Below, piece by piece: positions 61,050-64,000 of a stretch of DNA of 64,000 nt. The DNA comes from CAZTAK01 sp964611585 (GTDB lineage: Bacteria; Pseudomonadota; Alphaproteobacteria; SHVP01). The stretch lies in the NCBI GenBank assembly GCA_964611585.1, contig CAZTAK010000002.1, positions 1 through 64,000 of the forward strand. Reading direction: 5' to 3'. The first letter of the stretch is position 1; each line of letters begins with the position of its first letter. Position numbers and translations under genes: made by a program. The notes below the pieces were generated by a model. It was not told the DNA's origin. It saw only the letters and a list, made by a program, of their open reading frames with translations, and searched no databases.

Positions 61050-62315
61050 TCAGGCGGGTGTGCCGAAGTCGCCGCGGCGATCGGCGTAGATTTGCAGCGG
61101 TTGGGCCCGCCCCTCCACCACTTCGGAGTTGATGACAATCTCCTCGACCGAATCGAGCGACGGCAGTTCGAACATCGGTTCGAGCAGAATTGCCTCCATG
61201 ATGGAGCGCAGGCCCCGGGCGCCGGTCTTGCGCTTGATCGCCTTGCGCGCGATCGAGCGCAACGCGTCCTCCGAGAAGGTCAGCCGTACGTCTTCCATAT
61301 CGAACAGGCGCTGGTATTGCTTGATGAGGGCGTTCTTGGGTTTGGACAGAATCTCGACCAGGGTACCCTCGTCGAGGTCGGTAAGCGTCGCCAGCACTGG
61401 CAGGCGTCCGACGAATTCTGGGATCAGGCCAAATTTCAAAAGGTCCTCGGGTTCCACGCCGCGCAGAATTTCGCCGGTCGATTTGTCATTGGGCGCGCGC
61501 ACGTCGGCGCCGAAGCCAATGGCACTGCCACGGCCGCGCTGGGCAATAATCTTTTCGAGACCCGAAAACGCACCGCCGCAGATGAACAGGATGTTGGTGG
61601 TGTCGACCTGCAGGAATTCCTGCTGGGGGTGCTTGCGTCCGCCCTGGGGCGGCACCGAGGCGATGGTGCCTTCCATGATCTTGAGCAACGCCTGCTGAAC
61701 GCCCTCGCCCGACACGTCGCGCGTGATCGAGGGGTTGTCGGACTTGCGGCTGATCTTGTCGACCTCGTCGATGTAGACGATGCCGCGCTGGGCACGCTCG
61801 ACGTTATAGTCGGCCGACTGCAACAGCTTGAGAATAATGTTCTCGACATCTTCGCCGACGTATCCCGCCTCGGTCAGCGTGGTCGCGTCCGCCATCGTGA
61901 ACGGCACATCGAGAATCCGCGCCAGCGTTTGCGCCAGCAGCGTTTTGCCGCAACCGGTCGGACCGAGCAGAAGAATGTTCGATTTTGCCAGTTCGACGTC
62001 GTTGGTCTTGCTGTCGTGATTGAGGCGCTTGTAGTGGTTGTGCACCGCGACCGACAGCACGCGCTTTGCATAATCCTGACCGATCACATAGTCGTCGAGC
62101 ACACTGCAGATGTCTGTCGGCGTCGGCACCCCGTCGAGGCTCTTGACCAGCGCACTCTTGTGCTCTTCGCGGATGATATCCATGCACAGCTCGACGCATT
62201 CATCGCAGATGAACACCGTCGGGCCGGCAATCAGTTTGCGGACCTCGTGCTGGCTCTTGCCGCAGAACGAGCAATAAAGGGTGTTCTTGGAGTCGCTGCT
62301 GCCGGATTTGCTCAT
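61050..62315 (-). CDS. clpX: ATP-dependent Clp protease ATP-binding subunit ClpX
   Basis: A 421-residue AAA+ unfoldase that feeds substrates to ClpP. The N-terminal zinc-binding domain has four cysteines (15, 18, 37, 40; CSFC and CDEC). Walker A is GPTGCGKTLLAQTLA, Walker B is GIVYIDEVDKI. The ClpP-binding IGF loop appears as IGFGAD. The start at 62315 (MSKSGSSDSKN) is the standard one; a longer frame to 62375 lacks family sequence. It follows clpP after about 250 bp. Confidence 0.96.
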   Translation of the reverse strand: MSKSGSSDSKNTLYCSFCGKSQHEVRKLIAGPTVFICDECVELCMDIIREEHKSALVKSLDGVPTPTDICSVLDDYVIGQDYAKRVLSVAVHNHYKRLNHDSKTNDVELAKSNILLLGPTGCGKTLLAQTLARILDVPFTMADATTLTEAGYVGEDVENIILKLLQSADYNVERAQRGIVYIDEVDKISRKSDNPSITRDVSGEGVQQALLKIMEGTIASVPPQGGRKHPQQEFLQVDTTNILFICGGAFSGLEKIIAQRGRGSAIGFGADVRAPNDKSTGEILRGVEPEDLLKFGLIPEFVGRLPVLATLTDLDEGTLVEILSKPKNALIKQYQRLFDMEDVRLTFSEDALRSIARKAIKRKTGARGLRSIMEAILLEPMFELPSLDSVEEIVINSEVVEGRAQPLQIYADRRGDFGTPA

Positions 62316-62568
62316 GAAGACACCGAATACCTGTCTATCCGTGGCATGGTAGCCGTCGGCTGCGTCCGCAGACAACCCAAATCTTGGGGGAAAATCCGCG
62401 CAAGACCCCGTATCTAGGCACGTGCGGCACGGGTCCGGGGCGCCGCCGAATCACACTCAACAAGCGGGCCAACGCGTCCAGGCCCTGAAACAAGGTCCTT
62501 TTCGGGCCGATCATGGCGGGTGGTTTTCACCAAAACGTTAATTCCCTCGGATCCGTGCGGCCCGCCGG

Positions 62569-63210
62569 TCAGCCGTCGCCCCCGTCGGTGGCGTCGGCCT
62601 TGGGTGTGGCCTCGCGTTTGCTAACCACATCGTCGATAAGCCCGAATTCCTTGGCTTGCTCGCCAGACATGAAGTTGTCGCGCTCGACCGCATCCTCGAT
62701 GACCTTGGAATCCTGTCCGGTATGGCGGGCGTAAATCTCATTCAACCGCGTCCGCAGGTCGAGAATCTCGCGGGCGTGAATCTCGATATCGGTAGCCTGG
62801 CCCTGGAACCCGGCCGAGGGCTGGTGGACCATGATCCGTGAATTGGGCAAGCAGAACCTTTTGCCGGGCGCGCCCGCAGTCAGCAGCAGCGACCCCATGC
62901 TGGCCGCCTGACCGACACACAGGGTCGAAATATCGGGCCGGATGTACTGCATGGTGTCGTAGATCGCAAGGCCCGAGGACACCACCCCGCCCGGGGTGTT
63001 GATATAGAGCGAGATGTCTTTTTCCGGGTTTTCGGCCTCGAGAAACAAGAGCTGGGCCGTCACCAGCGACGCCACAAAGTCGTTGACCGGTCCGGAAACG
63101 AACACGATCCGCTCCTTGAGCAGTCGGGAGAAAATGTCATACGCGCGCTCGCCGCGGTTGGTCTGTTCGACCACCATCGGTACCAGCGTATTCATCGTGA
63201 TTTCGGTCAT
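62569..63210 (-). CDS. clpP: ATP-dependent Clp protease proteolytic subunit ClpP
   Basis: A 213-residue serine peptidase that forms the two-ring chamber. The catalytic serine lies in GQAASMGSLLL and the histidine in MVHQPSAGFQGQATDI. The N-terminus MVVEQTNRGERAYDIFSRLLKERI is typical. I chose the ATG at 63210; another at 63195 (MNTLVP) is also possible. It sits between tig and clpX, the usual proteobacterial order. Confidence 0.96.
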   Translation of the reverse strand: MTEITMNTLVPMVVEQTNRGERAYDIFSRLLKERIVFVSGPVNDFVASLVTAQLLFLEAENPEKDISLYINTPGGVVSSGLAIYDTMQYIRPDISTLCVGQAASMGSLLLTAGAPGKRFCLPNSRIMVHQPSAGFQGQATDIEIHAREILDLRTRLNEIYARHTGQDSKVIEDAVERDNFMSGEQAKEFGLIDDVVSKREATPKADATDGGDG

Positions 63211-63253
63211 TGGCGTCCGATTGATTATGAGGTTGCAGGGCACCACCGGTCCC

Positions 63254-63282
63254 ATATGGGAACGGAGGGGCCGCCCGTCCAG
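63254..63282 (-). promoter_or_regulatory. Possible sigma-32-like promoter of clpP
   Basis: On the minus strand CTGGAC (63277-63282), 15 bp, TCCCATAT (63254-63261). The -10 has one mismatch from CCCCATNT, the -35 has two from CTTGAA. The spacing is the same as in the lon promoter. Confidence 0.45.
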
Positions 63283-63285
63283 CCG

Positions 63286-64000
63286 CTATTTGGGGCTGGC
63301 CTTTCTTGCCGCGGGTTTTTTCGCCGGCGCCTTTCGAGCGCCCGATTTCGCCGCCGATTGCTTGGTATCGGCCTTTTTGGCGGCAGATGCTTTCTTGGCA
63401 GGCTTTTTCGCCGCCGGCTTCTTGGGCGCCGCTTTCTTCGCCGCCGGCTTCTTGGCGCCACCCTTTGCGCGCGCCTTGCTCCGCGCCACCGCCTTTTTCC
63501 CGACCGCCTGATCGGCATCGGGGTCGGCCATCAGGTCGTCGACCGATACCTTGCGCTCGGACACCTTGGTCAGCTCAAGAATGAAATCGACCACTTTGTT
63601 TTCGAACAATGGGGCCTGTAGTTGCGCCGCGACCTGCGGGTTGCTCTGGAAATGGGAGAAAATCTCCTGCTCCTGCCCCGGATAGCGCTGGGCCTGGGCG
63701 GCAATAGCGCGGTTGAGCTCCTCGGGACTGACGGAGACTTTGTTGTCCTCACCCACCCGCTGCAACAACAAGCCCAGCCGGACCCGGCGTTCGGCGATGG
63801 CCCGGTATTCTTCCTTGACCTGATCGTCATCCTTGGCCTTGGCGTCCTCGTCCTCGACACCGGGCTCGCGGTCCTCTTCGACCCGCTTCCAGATCGCCTC
63901 GAATTCGGCTTCAACCAGTCCCGCCGGTAGCTCGAAGTCGTGCCCCTCGTCGAGCGCGTCGAGCAGGCTCCGCTTCAGCCGTTCGCGCGATATCGTGCCG
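63286..64000 (-). CDS. tig: Trigger factor, C-terminal part (runs off the window)
   Basis: The last 237 codons of the ribosome-bound chaperone and prolyl isomerase; the N-terminus is beyond 64000. Visible are the helical substrate-cradle segments (PAGLVEAEFEAIWKRVEE, EEYRAIAERRVRLGLLLQRVGED, FENKVVDFILEL). After the usual end (near VSVDDLMADPDAD) it carries an extra tail of about 65 residues built of Lys-, Ala- and Pro-rich repeats such as AAKKPAKKA. The gene is open to the window edge with no stop. It is followed by clpP after 75 bp. Confidence 0.93.
   Translation of the reverse strand, partial: GTISRERLKRSLLDALDEGHDFELPAGLVEAEFEAIWKRVEEDREPGVEDEDAKAKDDDQVKEEYRAIAERRVRLGLLLQRVGEDNKVSVSPEELNRAIAAQAQRYPGQEQEIFSHFQSNPQVAAQLQAPLFENKVVDFILELTKVSERKVSVDDLMADPDADQAVGKKAVARSKARAKGGAKKPAAKKAAPKKPAAKKPAKKASAAKKADTKQSAAKSGARKAPAKKPAARKASPK

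Noticed and set aside
60735..62417. 560-codon plus-strand frame opposite lon and clpX
   Set aside because: Antisense shadow of two genes with complete motifs on the minus strand. Same reasoning for the long plus-strand frames at 14880-15854, 23289-24650 and 29856-30881.

Overview
The window is GC-rich and reads as a chromosome segment of an alphaproteobacterium, most likely from the Rhodospirillales or a close relative. The evidence is gene content and order: LpxI instead of LpxH, a short ProS without the editing insertion, RNase J next to type III pantothenate kinase and a biotin ligase beside nuoN, a DUF1467 gene, an alphaproteobacterial-type LexA box, and one very long run of housekeeping genes on the minus strand. 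A run of exactly 100 Ns (9463-9562) marks a scaffold gap, so this is a draft or metagenome assembly.

Left part (1-12.7 kb). A Cu(I) P-type ATPase (copA, minus) has a textbook CueR-type promoter. Divergent from it run trpD-trpC-moaC-moeA-lexA (plus), then comEC (minus), gltX and gltA (plus). Every broken gene in the window lies in a 2.5 kb patch here: lexA is frameshifted between its cleavage site and its catalytic serine, and comEC has two in-frame TGA codons, a frameshift and the N gap.

Middle part (12.9-34.2 kb), almost all minus strand. Read in the direction of transcription: lolC-lolD; dnaE; rpsB-tsf; pyrH-frr-uppS-cdsA-dxr-rseP-bamA-skp-lpxD-fabZ-lpxA-lpxI-lpxB. The last block joins nucleotide supply, ribosome recycling, undecaprenyl and phospholipid precursors, the DXP pathway, outer-membrane protein assembly and lipid A synthesis into one envelope-building operon with start/stop overlaps at most junctions. 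A plus-strand methyltransferase gene sits between dnaE and lolD.

Accessory pocket (35.5-37.1 kb). A HigB/HigA-like toxin-antitoxin pair, a secreted hypothetical protein, and a gene-free stretch ending in a strong plus-strand terminator that implies an unannotated small transcript.

Right part (37.1-64 kb). A small metabolic group (DUF1467, methylmalonyl-CoA epimerase, RNase J, coaX, birA) follows the complete 14-gene respiratory complex I operon nuoA-N. Upstream of nuo lie tRNA-Asp(GUC), a small unknown gene between 46-bp direct repeats, a lipocalin-like protein, a membrane protein and tRNA-Val(UAC). Then come hup and the proteostasis genes tig-clpP-clpX-lon; clpP and lon have sigma-32-like promoters of matching geometry.

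I see no rRNA, CRISPR array, prophage or intact insertion sequence. Most of the window is conserved housekeeping DNA. The points worth a second look are the broken lexA/comEC patch, a tandem duplication that puts a 22-codon ORF in front of moaC, a dispersed palindrome that supplies gene stop codons, the candidate small RNA, and the repeat-flanked orphan gene.
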